The notes: a model not told the origin generated them from the letters alone. 27,100 nucleotides of DNA from Branchiostoma floridae (GCF_000003815.2 NC_049992.1:21568148-21595247); one strand, 5' to 3'. Positions 1 through 9,099 are shown, counted from the first letter of the stretch. Made by a program: numbers and translations.

Positions 1-147
1 CCCCCCCCCCCCCCCTGGGCAAAGTCTAACCGCGTGAAAATCCTATCGGGTGTGAATGATTATCCCGGCGGCGGAGACATACTCTGGCCCCGTAGAGAGC
101 CTGCCAGAGCCTGCACTGACTATGGTATAAGGCCGTGCCACAAGTAG

Positions 148-777
148 ACTGGATTCCAGGTTAACAAATCGTACGAGCTCAGGATATGTTTCGCCAGAAT
201 ACCACCTGACCTCCCTCCACTTACTCTAGGAGGAAAGGAGGAAGCAGTCGTTACCTGTGCTCCCTACCTCGGTTTCAAGATCAGTTCCAACCTTAAGTAT
301 GACAGCCAAATATCTCACGTGACGAGAAAAGGCTCTCAACGCTTGCACTTCCTCCGTCTTCTTGCCAAAGGTGGCATGCCTGCTGAGAATTTAACAACAG
401 TGTACACAACCCTCATCAGACCAGTACTGGAATATGCAAACGTTGTGTACGTTGGGTGTACCATCTCACAGTCAAACACTCTCGAGGCAGTACAGAAAAG
501 AGCCATGAGGATCATTCACCGAAACAGTGATGCCTCCTGCACGACTACCCTCCTGCCAACTCTCCAGTCCAGGCGCGAAGACGCAGCAGTGACACTTCTC
601 AACCAGATGCGCTCCAGTGACCACCCACTACACTACGTGGTTACAGGTGACAGGCAACAGCGGACTGGGCGTACTGTGAGAAACAGCAACCACCTCACAC
701 TACCGGCTTGTCGTACTGAGAGACTGAGACAATCTTTTCTATACAAGACAACAGCTCTGTACAACAAGACTCTGTAG
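148..777 (+). pseudogene. 3' end of a non-LTR retrotransposon reverse transcriptase (CR1/L2-like), 5'-truncated
   Basis: An open frame runs from just after a TAG at 145 to the TAG at 775-777. It reads as the thumb and C-terminal part of a LINE reverse transcriptase. Early in the frame are FARIPPDLPPL and YLGFKISSNL, typical of the stretch after the catalytic palm. Then come LRLLAKGG, TLIRPVLEYANVV and LEAVQKRAMRII, the conserved tail of CR1/L2-type enzymes, and a closing CRTERLRQSF block. The palm with the YxDD box is missing, so this is a 5'-truncated, inactive copy. Sequence before 148 has stops in this frame. The assignment to the CR1/L2 group is by motif style only. Confidence 0.8.
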
Positions 778-960
778 ACATTTCATTTCAGTGTCAAGTG
801 TTTGTTTTGTTTCTCTGTAAGACTGAAGCGCTGACTTGTATTACATGCAAATTCTAAAAGTAATCTTTTATGATGATACGTCCCCTATGTAAATTGGTTT
901 GAAATTTCAGTTATTTGTTTTAACCTGCGAAAACCAATAAAGCTCTCATCTCATCTCATA
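148..960 (+). mobile_element. Truncated LINE copy with 3' UTR and simple tail
   Basis: After the reverse transcriptase stop at 777 there is an A/T-rich 3' UTR. It ends in AATAAAGCTCTCATCTCATC near 938-957, a polyadenylation-like AATAAA followed by a short CTCAT repeat. Many CR1/L2-type LINEs end in a short tandem repeat instead of poly-A. The coding and 3' ends together show a 5'-truncated plus-strand insertion. The 5' limit is uncertain. The first 15 bases of the window are a C run, perhaps a microsatellite or an assembly edge. Confidence 0.7.
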
Positions 961-1224
961 TACATACACCGTCGGACTCCGCGCTCGATCCGCAGAGCAA
1001 TCTCCTCCGGGGCCGAGGCGCTGAATCCTCTGTAGACGACTTTGATGCAGCTCGGGGTGTCGTACCTTGTAGAGCAGCCGCTTCGCTGCGATCTATTGAA
1101 CGTCATCCCCGCGAGTTAAGATTCCGCCATACATGCGAGGATCTGAAGTTCCCGACAGGGTCATTATGTAGGTAGCGGAAGGCGCGCGTGCCTTTAACGT
1201 TAGAGTTGAACTTGAATTTTTTTT
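961..1224. other. Unassigned intergenic sequence
   Basis: GC-rich sequence between two LINE relics. No gene, RNA or repeat boundary could be recognised. A T run at 1218-1227 marks the junction with the minus-strand LINE fragment. Confidence 0.4.
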
Positions 1225-1745
1225 TTTCATTTTCCACTACATTCATTCGGCAATATTTACACAATCTATCGTGTACAGGTAGCTTTCTATAACGACCCAT
1301 TTCTATTTCTAATGGGTGCGCACTAATTCTTATTTTACATAAGGCGGATCTTTAATCAAAGTCGTTATGATTCAGCTGAACTTTCCATCTAGTATTTGGA
1401 TTTGATACTTTTGTAAAATCTTATCTTGCCATTATCTACAGACAATTCATAAAAGAACGTTTGAACATACATATCAGTCAGTCTTCTCTTTAACAATGTA
1501 CATATATCTTATTATCTACAGGATAGTGGGTGTTCCGTAAGAAGGAATAGCCTGAATTATCTAATATTTCTTTAAGATGGTGTATCCAGCTCTTCTTGCA
1601 GATATTTCCAATATTGTATTGTTGACAGAGTAGTGCGTTCACCTGTAAGGGATGTGTGCGGATGTCCAGTTGTTTCAGTCTTAGCCAATACAATGTACTT
1701 GACTACACAAACGAATACATCTATATCTGTCGGGAAACCGCGAGT
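1225..1745 (-). mobile_element. Minus-strand LINE ORF2 C-terminal relic (copy A)
   Basis: Read on the minus strand, 1693 to 1490 gives a peptide with RTHPLQVNALL followed by LKEILDNSGYSFL. After a broken stretch, 1300 down to about 1228 gives MGRYRKLPVHDRLCKYC followed by NVVENE. The same order of motifs occurs at 22157-21484 (THPLQVNALL, DILDYSGYSYL, ERICKYC, DETHFILKC). This is the C-terminal region of an invertebrate LINE polyprotein with a CxxC...H...C-type knuckle. This copy is split by stops and frameshifts and stops abruptly at a homopolymer, so its 3' part is lost. Confidence 0.6.
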
Positions 1746-2005
1746 TCTGCTCTACTAGCTAGGTTACATGAATTCCTGAAAAGTAAACTTGATGATGATG
1801 AAAGAATCTACTGTTCAATATACCATACTCTTTGTGCAGATTAGTCATCCAGGGAGTTTAAGATATGTAATAATATCAGTCTTTACTGCTGGATATAAGT
1901 ACTTTCTATTACTGATCAGCAGGGAGATGCCGTCAGGCTTCAAGTGGACAGCTTCATTCAGGCTTTATCGTAAAGCTTACAGTGGTACACAGTAGAAGTT
2001 GAACA

Positions 2006-2283
2006 GAAGCGTTTGTTACTGTTCTGAAAAGCAACAAAAAAAACGCCATCCAGGTGGGATGAGTGTATAATATCTAAGTGCTACATGTTTATCTTTATAT
2101 CATATATTAAAACGTTTGTTACTGTTCTGAAAAGCAAAAAAAACGCCATCCAGGTGGGATGAGTGTATAATATTTAAGTGCTACATGTTTATCTTTATAT
2201 CATATATTAAAACGTTTGTTACTGTTCTGAAAAGCTAAATACCACCATCCAGGTGGGATGAGTGTATGATATTCAAGTGCTAT
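2006..2283. repeat. Three-copy tandem repeat, about 100 bp period
   Basis: GTTTGTTACTGTTCTGAAAA occurs at 2011, 2114 and 2214, giving periods of 103 and 100 bp. Each copy also carries GCCATCCAGGTGGGATGAGT or a near match, then a TAAGTGCTACATG-like stretch. The first two copies are nearly identical. The third diverges and lacks the end. Confidence 0.85.
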
Positions 2284-2415
2284 ATATCTAAACCACCGTC
2301 AGATGACGCACAAAGGATGTACATGTTTTATTTTTGAAGAGAAATAAAATATTTCAATTGACATCTGTGTTTTCTAAGGGCAGTATTAGAAGTATTAGAT
2401 AACAAACACTGCTAC

Positions 2416-2417
<2 letters not shown>

Positions 2418-2493
<76 letters not shown>

Positions 2494-2550
2494 CTAGAAT
2501 ATGTATATATTAGAGAGAGAGAGATAGGGAGATAGATAGGGAGATAGACA
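2418..2550. repeat. Compound microsatellite (TA)n(TG)n(TA)n then (GA)n/(GATA)n
   Basis: A long TA run leads into a GT run (about 2453-2484), returns to TA, and after a short spacer becomes GA and GATAG repeats from about 2512. The TA/TG part is prone to slippage and alternative DNA structure, so its exact length in the assembly may be unreliable. Confidence 0.9.
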
Positions 2551-2784
2551 GCTTGATCTTTGAATGTCGCACAGTGCAAAATAAAATAAAAAGGTCAATA
2601 GCAACGCATTTTATGATAAAAAAATCGTGTAGAGTAGCAGAAAGTACGAGTTGTGCCCACTTTTTGGTTTCTACTGGTACTTGACACGAAGGCCTAACTA
2701 TTCGGTCTGGAATACACACACGAATACACATCTCAGTGTGGGTGGGTGTGTATTTCTGATGGGTAGAGGTGTGAAAGATCCCTT

Positions 2785-2934
2785 AATCCTTATTCTACGG
2801 TCGGTCGAGGGCTGAATCCTTATTCCACGGTCGGACGAGGGCTGAATCCTTATTCCACGGTCGGGCGAGGGCTGAATCCTTATTCCACGGTCGGGCGAGG
2901 GCTGAATCCTTATTCCACGGTCGGTCGAGCTCAA
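2785..2934. repeat. 30-bp minisatellite, five units
   Basis: Units start at 2785, 2815, 2845, 2875 and 2905, exactly 30 bp apart. Each begins AATCCTTATTCCACGGTCGG or a one-base variant and ends CGAGGGCTG. Because 30 is a multiple of three, all frames through the array stay open on the minus strand and give repetitive peptides. These are not taken as real proteins. Confidence 0.93.
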
Positions 2935-3065
2935 CCGTGGAGTAAGCACTCGACCGAACGTGGAATAAGGATTTTGAAATAACTAGGTTCGACCGTGGAA
3001 TAAGGATTTCGTCTGTGCCGTAATTCTCGACCGTAGAATAAAGACATCGACCGTGTAGTAAGATT
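2935..3065. repeat. Inverted, irregularly spaced copies of the adjacent 30-bp unit
   Basis: Directly after the array the same core appears in reverse orientation as CGACCGTGGAATAAGGATT and variants, near 2933, 2952, 2989, 3028 and 3049. Spacing is 20-40 bp, unlike the exact 30 bp of the forward units. The two halves could pair into a long imperfect foldback. Confidence 0.8.
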
Positions 3066-3379
3066 ACCGGGTGTCGGCTTACGCATTGCATAAGCGTTCG
3101 ACGCATTGCATAACCAACCGCCAGGCAACCATTCGCGCTCGAGCGCAAAGAAAAATGGGTCCGGAGCATGCTATTGCCGACGTTAGGAGAAAACATCGCA
3201 CCAACGGCCGGAAGCTCACACGCCCAAAAAGTTTTGGCGCCATCGAATTTGCTGGCCCACAATAAGGTACCAAAAACGTGAGTTAAACAAAGACGAAATG
3301 TTACATAATGTCATACAAATATACATTAAAGCTTCACTAGATCCTCAACACAAAGCAATCTTATCGGCTCAACAGAAAC
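3066..3379. other. Unassigned stretch with promoter-like motifs
   Basis: Contains a direct repeat of ACGCATTGCATAA (about 3079 and 3102), the palindrome GCGCTCGAGCGC and TTTTGGCGCCA at 3232-3242, which matches an E2F-type site. Short open frames run through it on both strands, but none resembles a known protein. No gene start can be supported. Confidence 0.3.
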
Positions 3380-4490
3380 ACGTGGTGGGCCGCAAACTAC
3401 ATATATACCGATAACGGTAAATTCGTAGACGACCTCACCCTCGTGGAGAGCAGACTCATCCGCCAACCCTCCCTCCTACAAGACGACCTAAACTCACTAG
3501 ACCGGTGGACCACAGAAAGTTCAATGAAATTACACCCTGCGAAATGCAAGGCGATGCACGTCTTTTTCACTAGAACACCACCCCCACTCCCACCTCTCCA
3601 CATCAGCGGCCACGACCTCCAGATTGTGCGCGTTGCCAAGTTACTGGGAGTATGGGTACAGGCTGACCTGAAATGGGCCACACATGTCACTCACATCACC
3701 AAACAGAGCTCAAAGCGCCTTTTCCTCTTAAGACAACTAAAGAAGTTCCCCCTCCCCCAGGAAGACCTTCTAGCAGTGTACACATGCTATGTTCGGCCGC
3801 TCCTCGAATACGCTGCACCCGTCTGGAGTCCAGGTCTCACCAGTACCCAAGCGTCACAACTTGAGAACATACAACGTCGTGCGTGCCGCACAATTCTAAG
3901 CAAGCACTACTCCTCCTACTTAGAGGCCTGCCAACAACTCAACCTCCCGACACTTGAGGCGAGACGGACCCTGTTATGTAGAAAGTTCGGACTCAGACTG
4001 TTAAACTCTCCCCTCTACCGTGACTGGCTTCCACCGTCCCGTGGCGAGATCAGCGGCCGTCTCACCAGAACTTGTATTAAATAATCTGAACTCTGTTCTC
4101 ACTAGAACTGCCCGTTACCATAACAGCAGCGCTAGCATTCCTTTCCTTGTCAGACTGCTAAATTCATCCTGGTACTGATGCAAAAGCACATCTGAATTCC
4201 GAACTGCCCTGTTTGCTGCTCTTTACCCACTGCGTATGTACCTTAGTGCAATATGATGGAAAATCACGATTAATTGAATGTGCAATATTAGTTTTTAATC
4301 GCGTAATTCATTTATAGATATTTTAAACCTTGCTTCTTATCTTATTAATGTGCTAGGAATTGTATCGTTTATATTGTATGATGTGATAACTGTGCTGAAT
4401 GTAATGCCATTACCTCAATTCAGCCGCAAGGCTGCGATCCGTATGACATGCTTGCCAAATAAAAAAAAGATTAAAAATTTAAAAAAAAAA
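3365..4490 (+). mobile_element. 5'-truncated LINE copy including 3' UTR
   Basis: Covers the reverse transcriptase relic and its 3' UTR. The UTR ends with GCCGCAAGGCTGCGATCCGT, GCTTGCCAAATAAA and an A-rich tail at 4460-4492, consistent with a retroposed 3' end. The left limit is approximate. It is related to, but clearly different from, the copy at 148-960. Confidence 0.75.
3380..4178 (+). pseudogene. LINE reverse transcriptase fragment (CR1/L2-like) with catalytic FVDD box, frameshifted
   Basis: The frame contains FVDDLTLVE at 3422-3448, the palm catalytic box (Y/FxDD), followed by SLLQDDLNSLDRWT and MKLHPAKCKAM, then LLGVWVQADLKW, SKRLFLLRQLKKF, YVRPLLEYAAPVWSPGL and LENIQRRACRTIL. This is the standard order of palm, thumb and C-terminal blocks in CR1/L2-type enzymes. 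The frame stops at 4082-4084. The family's closing block (TARYHNSSASIPFLVRLLN) continues in another frame at 4107-4169 and ends at TGA 4176-4178, showing a frameshift or small deletion near 4080. The domain is 5'-truncated just before the catalytic box, so the copy is dead. Confidence 0.85.
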
Positions 4491-4910
4491 AACATTGTTT
4501 TTTTCACATTTACGACATGTATTTGCTCATGTTGCAGCTTTTTGGTACGATTTATGGTAACGTTATGGTTGAATAAGTGCTGGAAACGAAGAAAAATTGA
4601 TGCGCGCGACTGTCTATTCGAATCAACATAGCATGTTACATGTAACGTTAGGTAACGTTATGTATTGTAAACCGTTTACGTACACGGTAAAAGTATGGCC
4701 GTATTTGGCAGACGGTGTTGTTGTTTAACTCGCATATCAAAATGAAATACACTAGAAAAGGATAGCTACTAAGGAGTGCTGGGAAGTTTTGCTGGTATTG
4801 GTTGGCTCTTACGGCGTAAAACCTGAAGAGAGAAACGAGAGGGTGTACTGATGCACCATATTGAGGAAATATGTCCATATGCATGTTTATAAGTTACAGC
4901 CTCTTTCCAG
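4491..4910. other. A/T-rich sequence without a recognised gene
   Basis: Nothing coding is supported. Three copies of the palindrome TAACGTTA lie here (4558, 4643, 4653). The end, CTCTTTCCAG at 4901-4910, is a good splice acceptor for the following exon. Confidence 0.45.
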
Positions 4911-5074
4911 GTGTGCAGAGCTTTGTTTTTTTAACCGAGTCGTTCCGTGCCCCGCCGGACGACATCCACAACTACGTGGACACCCGGGACAAGCTGTGGC
5001 AGTACGACCCGATACTGTACGGGCTCATCGCGCAGGTCTTCCCCTGTGCCAACCACACCGCTGCTCCAACCAAG
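4911..5074 (+). CDS. Isolated internal exon of an unidentified protein-coding gene
   Basis: One frame has strong coding character: it is open, its third positions are mostly G or C, and it lies between a pyrimidine-rich acceptor (CTCTTTCCAG, 4901-4910) and a donor (AAG|GTAATA, 5075). It encodes about 54 residues, including SFRAPPDDIHNYVDTRD, KLWQYDPILYGLIAQVFPC and ANHTAAPTK. Surrounding sequence is A/T-rich and non-coding, so composition changes sharply at both borders. The exon ends in phase 0. A possible last exon follows at 5181-5210 (acceptor GATCCTTCAG, nine codons, then TGA); other acceptors there give different short tails. I do not recognise the family and assign no function. Upstream exons would lie before 4911, possibly outside the window. 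It does not fit any part of the caspase downstream. Confidence 0.5.
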
Positions 5075-5418
5075 GTAATACTGCGCTCGGACGCACAATC
5101 TTAACTAACGCGTGACTTACACTTAGACTTAGAGATAAGAAATAGGAGAATAGAATTGTCCTGAATCTCTGATCCTTCAGGTCTTACAAGCAGCGCTCCG
5201 CTCAAAATGAACTGCAACAGTGACGGGAGCGGGGGTATCAGTGCAGATGGTGACACAGGTGCTAGTGCCATGATGACGGAACTGACGCAGGTAATGCACT
5301 GAAGACAGTGACGGTTGGCGCCTTGGTTCTGTACTTAAGGCTTTTCTTTTTTTAACTTGATGTATACTACTAGTGCAAATCTCATAAGGTTCGTGTCAAT
5401 CGTGTGTATAACATAGTG

Positions 5419-5570
5419 ATTCGTGCGATTTTCATAATATTCGTGCGTTTTTGCATAGTAATTCGTGCGATTTTCATAATTTTCGTCCGTTTTCGCATAG
5501 TGATTCGTGCGTATAATATTCGTACGAATAATATGCGTGTGTATAATATTCGTACGAATTTCATAGGGTT
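5419..5570. repeat. 42-bp tandem repeat built on ATTCGTGCG
   Basis: ATTCGTGCG starts at 5419, 5461 and 5503, exactly 42 bp apart. Units share TTTTCATAAT and CATAGT stretches. After 5512 the pattern breaks into shorter variants such as ATATTCGTACGAAT. The frames through it are open on both strands because 42 is divisible by three. Confidence 0.8.
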
Positions 5571-5744
5571 CGTGCAAATGCTTAGGCACCCCTGGACATT
5601 ATTTTGCCAGGCTCTCGTCTCATTACAAATTTCTACACAGGCAACAGAAGAATAGACATTGTTCGGAAGATTAGACATTGGAATCTTAGAATCTTGGAAT
5701 GAACGGACGTATTCAAGGTATGCCCTACATTTTGATACCTTTCA

Positions 5745-6143
5745 ATGAATGAATGAATGACCTTTATTGTACATTTGTGCTCAAACAAGCTAAGTACAGG
5801 TCGTAGCGCTAGTGATAAGGTACAATTTCGACAAAAAAGGTATCTTATCATCTCTACATATGCTAATGCATTCAAGTATGTACAAGTTCAGCTTCTTCTC
5901 GCTTCTTAAAACAGTTATAAACATAAGGACAGATGGAATCAATAATATATGGCTTATCTAATTGCATGAGAAATATAAATTTTTCCGTGGTATTCAAGTA
6001 TCGGAAATTTGGGAACATAAGTTGTACTATTTTCAAAAAGGACGTTTCTTTCGTTGTTGTATAAAGTACATTCAACAATAAAGTGGCACTCATCCTCTAT
6101 CCTCTGTGTATAAAGTACATTATCATATAGCCAGATGGAGTTG
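5745..6143 (-). mobile_element. Minus-strand LINE 3' end (copy B) with TTCA-type tail
   Basis: On the minus strand, 6148 to 5954 encodes RIEDECHFIVECTLYNNERN, the same cysteine/histidine block as in copies A and C, followed by VPKFPILEYHGKIYI. The downstream frame gives DSICPYVYNCFKKREEAEL, the usual end of this polyprotein. The 3' UTR ends in ACAATAAAGGTCATTCATTC (minus-strand sense) at about 5747-5766, a polyadenylation-like signal plus a four-base tandem tail. One frameshift separates the coding parts. A gap follows on the 5' side. Confidence 0.72.
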
Positions 6144-6162
6144 GCCAATCAGAGGCCCCCAT

Positions 6163-6497
6163 NNNNNNNNNNNNNNNNNNNNNNNNNNNNNNNNNNNNNN
6201 NNNNNNNNNNNNNNNNNNNNNNNNNNNNNNNNNNNNNNNNNNNNNNNNNNNNNNNNNNNNNNNNNNNNNNNNNNNNNNNNNNNNNNNNNNNNNNNNNNNN
6301 NNNNNNNNNNNNNNNNNNNNNNNNNNNNNNNNNNNNNNNNNNNNNNNNNNNNNNNNNNNNNNNNNNNNNNNNNNNNNNNNNNNNNNNNNNNNNNNNNNNN
6401 NNNNNNNNNNNNNNNNNNNNNNNNNNNNNNNNNNNNNNNNNNNNNNNNNNNNNNNNNNNNNNNNNNNNNNNNNNNNNNNNNNNNNNNNNNNNNNNNN
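6163..6497. other. Assembly gap (335 N)
   Basis: Unknown bases. Open frames running through the Ns have no meaning. Confidence 0.99.
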
Positions 6498-6622
6498 ACG
6501 AGTTGACTCCACTTAATACATGTAGTTTGTATTGCAAATAAGCCACATGTTGATGCTGATATGCTATCAAACAGGTGATTAGTTAAAAATTATTCACCTC
6601 GGGGCGGGGCATTAACCCTTTA

Positions 6623-6653
6623 TTCAACAATAAAGTGGCACTCATCCTCTATC
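6623..6653. repeat. Exact 31-bp copy of LINE sequence from 6071-6101
   Basis: The 31 bases beginning TTCAACAATAAAGTGGCACT are identical at 6071-6101 and 6623-6653, on the two sides of the N gap. In LINE copy B they encode part of the DECHF block. Either a second LINE fragment or an assembly duplication next to the gap would explain it. Confidence 0.85.
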
Positions 6654-6696
6654 TTATACTATCTTATACTTTAATACTACCTTATATTGTCTTTGT

Positions 6697-6780
6697 TGGG
6701 CGAAGCGTAGTGGTTAGAGCGTGACATCATTTTTAATAGTAGCTCCAACCCCTTTCGAGTCCACGCTGGGATTTTTTTTT
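6697..6780 (+). mobile_element. tRNA-like Pol III promoter relic (SINE head or tRNA pseudogene)
   Basis: GCGTAGTGGTTAGAGCG at 6705-6721 resembles a tRNA A box. TTTCGAGTCC at 6753-6762 resembles a B box at the normal distance. A T run at 6772-6780 follows, as a Pol III terminator would. The T arm does not pair and no acceptor stem forms, so this is not a functional tRNA gene. It is most likely the head of a tRNA-derived SINE. Confidence 0.5.
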
Positions 6781-6903
6781 GTTTTTGTCAATTGTCCTTT
6801 TTCCTTTTTAAACATCCATTTGATATAAGAATATTTTCGTCTTGCGATCAGAACCATCAAAACCCACCTTTGGGACTTTTTGTTCTGCATTTAAGTGCAT
6901 GTT

Positions 6904-6972
6904 TATATATATAGGTACGTATACATTCTTTTTTTTTTATATATATAGGTACGTATACATTCTTTTTTTTTC
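6904..6972. repeat. Two-copy tandem repeat, about 37 bp
   Basis: TATATATAGGTACGTATACA followed by TTC and a T run occurs twice in succession, about 6905-6940 and 6938-6972. The palindromic GTACGTATAC sits in each copy. Confidence 0.8.
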
Positions 6973-8178
6973 AGCCGCAGAATCCACCCGCCACGTTCAT
7001 AATTTGGACGGTACACTTATTATTTTTTTGTTGTTGAAAATTTGACCAGGGACCCCCGAAATAATGAAAATTTGGGTTTTTCTAACCATATTCCCGCGGT
7101 ATTATTGCTCAAAATTCACGTTTTTCTGTCGAAGCGGCGCGGATTTCCCCGCCGCTATGTCATCCAAACATCCTAGCGTTTACGCGGTACCGTAACATAT
7201 CGGTCGATCTCGCTATGACGCTACAAAGTAAATGTTATCATTTGGAGAAAATAAGACGCCACACTGACGCGCATTAATTTTCGCCTGATTTCAGAAAAAA
7301 AAAATTTTTTTTCTTCTGCAGGGATGGTCAACATTACGATAAAGTACCACTATGAGCAAATATATTGTGTTGTAGCCTAATAATTGTACTTGTAGAAGTG
7401 ACACTTGCGAGGTACCCAGGACTGCAGTTGTAGAAATGAAACTTATTGGATAGTTGTAAAAGTGACACCAATATGGAAGCTTTGGGTGTGGTTACCAAGT
7501 CTACCACACTAGTGTCACTTTTACCACTGACACCAGTACATGTTTAGAATACAGGAATGAATGCCTTGCTAGCTCTGATACAATGTTTTGACCCTTTGAT
7601 TTTTTTTACAACAGTCATCACAACTTTATGGTGCCTATTTTTGAAAATGTAACGTTAGCCATCTTGTTTTTGTTTTTTTCACCCATCTTGTTTTCACTCA
7701 TCTTCGCCCTATCGCACTATTTTTGCAGTCTGCAGAGGATGTCATCCATAAAATTTACTTGCTGTGGCCTTGCCAGTGATATGCAGCGAGGATGAGTGAG
7801 TGAGTGAGAGTTACCAGTCCCAACAAACTGATTTGAGTTCGCCGCGTTCAGAATGTGACCATTGACCTCTAGTCTCGCGATAAACCAACTTGTGTGCGAG
7901 AAAAACGTGAGCTGGAGTTGCCTGTTGTGAGTTTGTGGTGTGCTTTTCTTGACAGGAGATAATTTTGATCCAATCCAAGTAAGGTAAGACATGTTTGCCC
8001 CATTCCACTCATCTTATGACCGCAAGATAAGATTACTGATGCCATGGTGAAAGGTTTTTGGAACCATGTTTTAGGTACTTGTTTCACTAAAAGCGACCAC
8101 AAACGTGGAGCGAACTGTACTTGTCTCCAACCCGGAAGTAAGACTGTTGCACGCATGATATTACACCGTGTCGCAAAA
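6973..8178. other. Region upstream of the palindrome array, no gene seen
   Basis: No coding exon, RNA or clear transposon end was recognised. It holds a diverged GTTGTARAAGTGACAC motif family (about 7389-7520), including an inverted pair GTAAAAGTGACAC / GTGTCACTTTTAC (about 7459 and 7513), a short (GAGT)n run at 7793-7808 and one TAACGTTA at 7650. It may contain the distal promoter of the caspase gene, but I cannot show that. Confidence 0.4.
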
Positions 8179-8883
8179 TATACAAAAGTAACAGTCTCTT
8201 CTGTCAGAAGTGGTCGTCAGCACATGGAAATCCAGTGCTGAGCCAGCTTCAGCACTGGAAGCCCTCCTGTCAGGAAACCGAGTGCCACGCAAGATCTGCC
8301 TAGAGATTAGATAACACGCATAGATATATCTAAGTCCAAAAGAAATAACTCAGACAGCCGTACGGACGCATGCTACTTGAATATTACGTTCAGCACTGGA
8401 ACATTCCAGTGCTAATTATAAACGTCAGCACTGGAAGCCCAGAGCTGAAGTTTTTATGTAGCACTGGAAGACCAGTGCTGAAAAGTTCCCGAGCACTCAC
8501 CAGGTAAATCCAGTGTGGAACCCGTTACTTTTGTATATCAGCACTCGGTTCCGGTGCTGACGGCGTCTTCGTAACCAGTGCTGAATGACCTTTGAACTGG
8601 CTCGCCGCCGCGAGTTCAGCACTAGTACCCGAGTGCTGACGGCAGTTCAGCACTAGAAAACCAGTGCTCGGAGAAGTTCAGCACTGAAAATCCAGTGCTC
8701 GCATTGAATTCAGCACTGGAATTCCAGTGCTGAGGGAGCTTCAGCACTGGAACAAGGCCGTTCAGCACTGGAAAACCAGTGCTGACGTTTCTTCAGCACT
8801 GGAAACCAGTGCTGAGGCTGATTCGACCCATTGATTCAGCACTGGAACACCTGTCTGAGTGCGGAACCCTTTACTTTTGTATA
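8179..8883. mobile_element. Candidate foldback/MITE-like element with 13-bp terminal inverted repeats
   Basis: TATACAAAAGTAA at 8179-8191 is matched by its exact reverse complement TTACTTTTGTATA at 8871-8883. A second copy of the right end lies inside at 8525-8537, and both right ends are preceded by a GGAACCC-like stretch. Between the ends is the palindromic array described separately. A TA duplication could flank the element, because both ends begin or end with TATA. No transposase is encoded. The size (705 bp) and inverted ends suit a non-autonomous DNA element. The nested end suggests a tandem duplication or a second insertion. Confidence 0.5.
8217..8855. repeat. Array of about 12-15 short palindromes (arms TCAGCACTGG / CCAGTGCTGA)
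   Basis: The same hairpin recurs with irregular spacing. The clearest copies are 8217-8241, 8389-8413, 8425-8448, 8460-8479, 8538-8560, 8616-8639, 8646-8668, 8677-8699, 8710-8733 (a perfect 24-bp palindrome), 8762-8785 and 8793-8815. Half copies lie near 8248, 8575, 8750 and 8835. Loops are three to eight bases, often A-rich. Arms are 8-12 bp. Spacers between hairpins are unrelated in sequence and range from a few bases to about 140. Confidence 0.92.
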
Positions 8884-9099
8884 CTTGCCACGGTGTCTCT
8901 GTAACGTTACGTGTGCGTGCATGTGAATTTGTTTCACTATGTGTATGTGCGCATGTATATGTGTGTGAGACTGTGTGTTTCTGTAACGTTACATTCCCAT
9001 TACATCATCATCATCATTGCTCATTAACACTTACAGTGACTTTATTGTTTCTGACCCAGCTGTGTATCAGGAACTGGTTACTACATACTGTACTACAGA
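8884..9099 (+). promoter_or_regulatory. Region just upstream of the caspase start codon (probable 5' UTR/promoter)
   Basis: This 216-bp interval lies between the foldback element and the ATG at 9100. It contains two GTAACGTTAC palindromes (8901 and 8983), a GT-rich stretch and an (ATC)n run at about 9004-9017. No TATA box in a convincing position was found. TCTGACCCAG near 9051-9060 could be a splice acceptor, so a 5' non-coding exon further upstream is possible. Confidence 0.35.

Noticed and set aside
2698-3262. Minus-strand proteins across the 30-bp minisatellite
   Set aside because: The same effect of a period divisible by three; no conserved domain.
6097-6570. Open frames spanning the first N gap
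   Set aside because: Composed mainly of unknown residues.
6697-6770. Functional tRNA gene
   Set aside because: A and B boxes are present, but neither the acceptor nor the T stem pairs.
8762-8815. Cluster of microRNA precursors
   Set aside because: Stems are only 8-12 bp, far shorter than animal pre-microRNAs.
8217-8855. CRISPR-like array
   Set aside because: Spacers differ and repeats are palindromic, but repeat length is variable, spacing is irregular, the host is a eukaryote with introns, and there are no cas genes.
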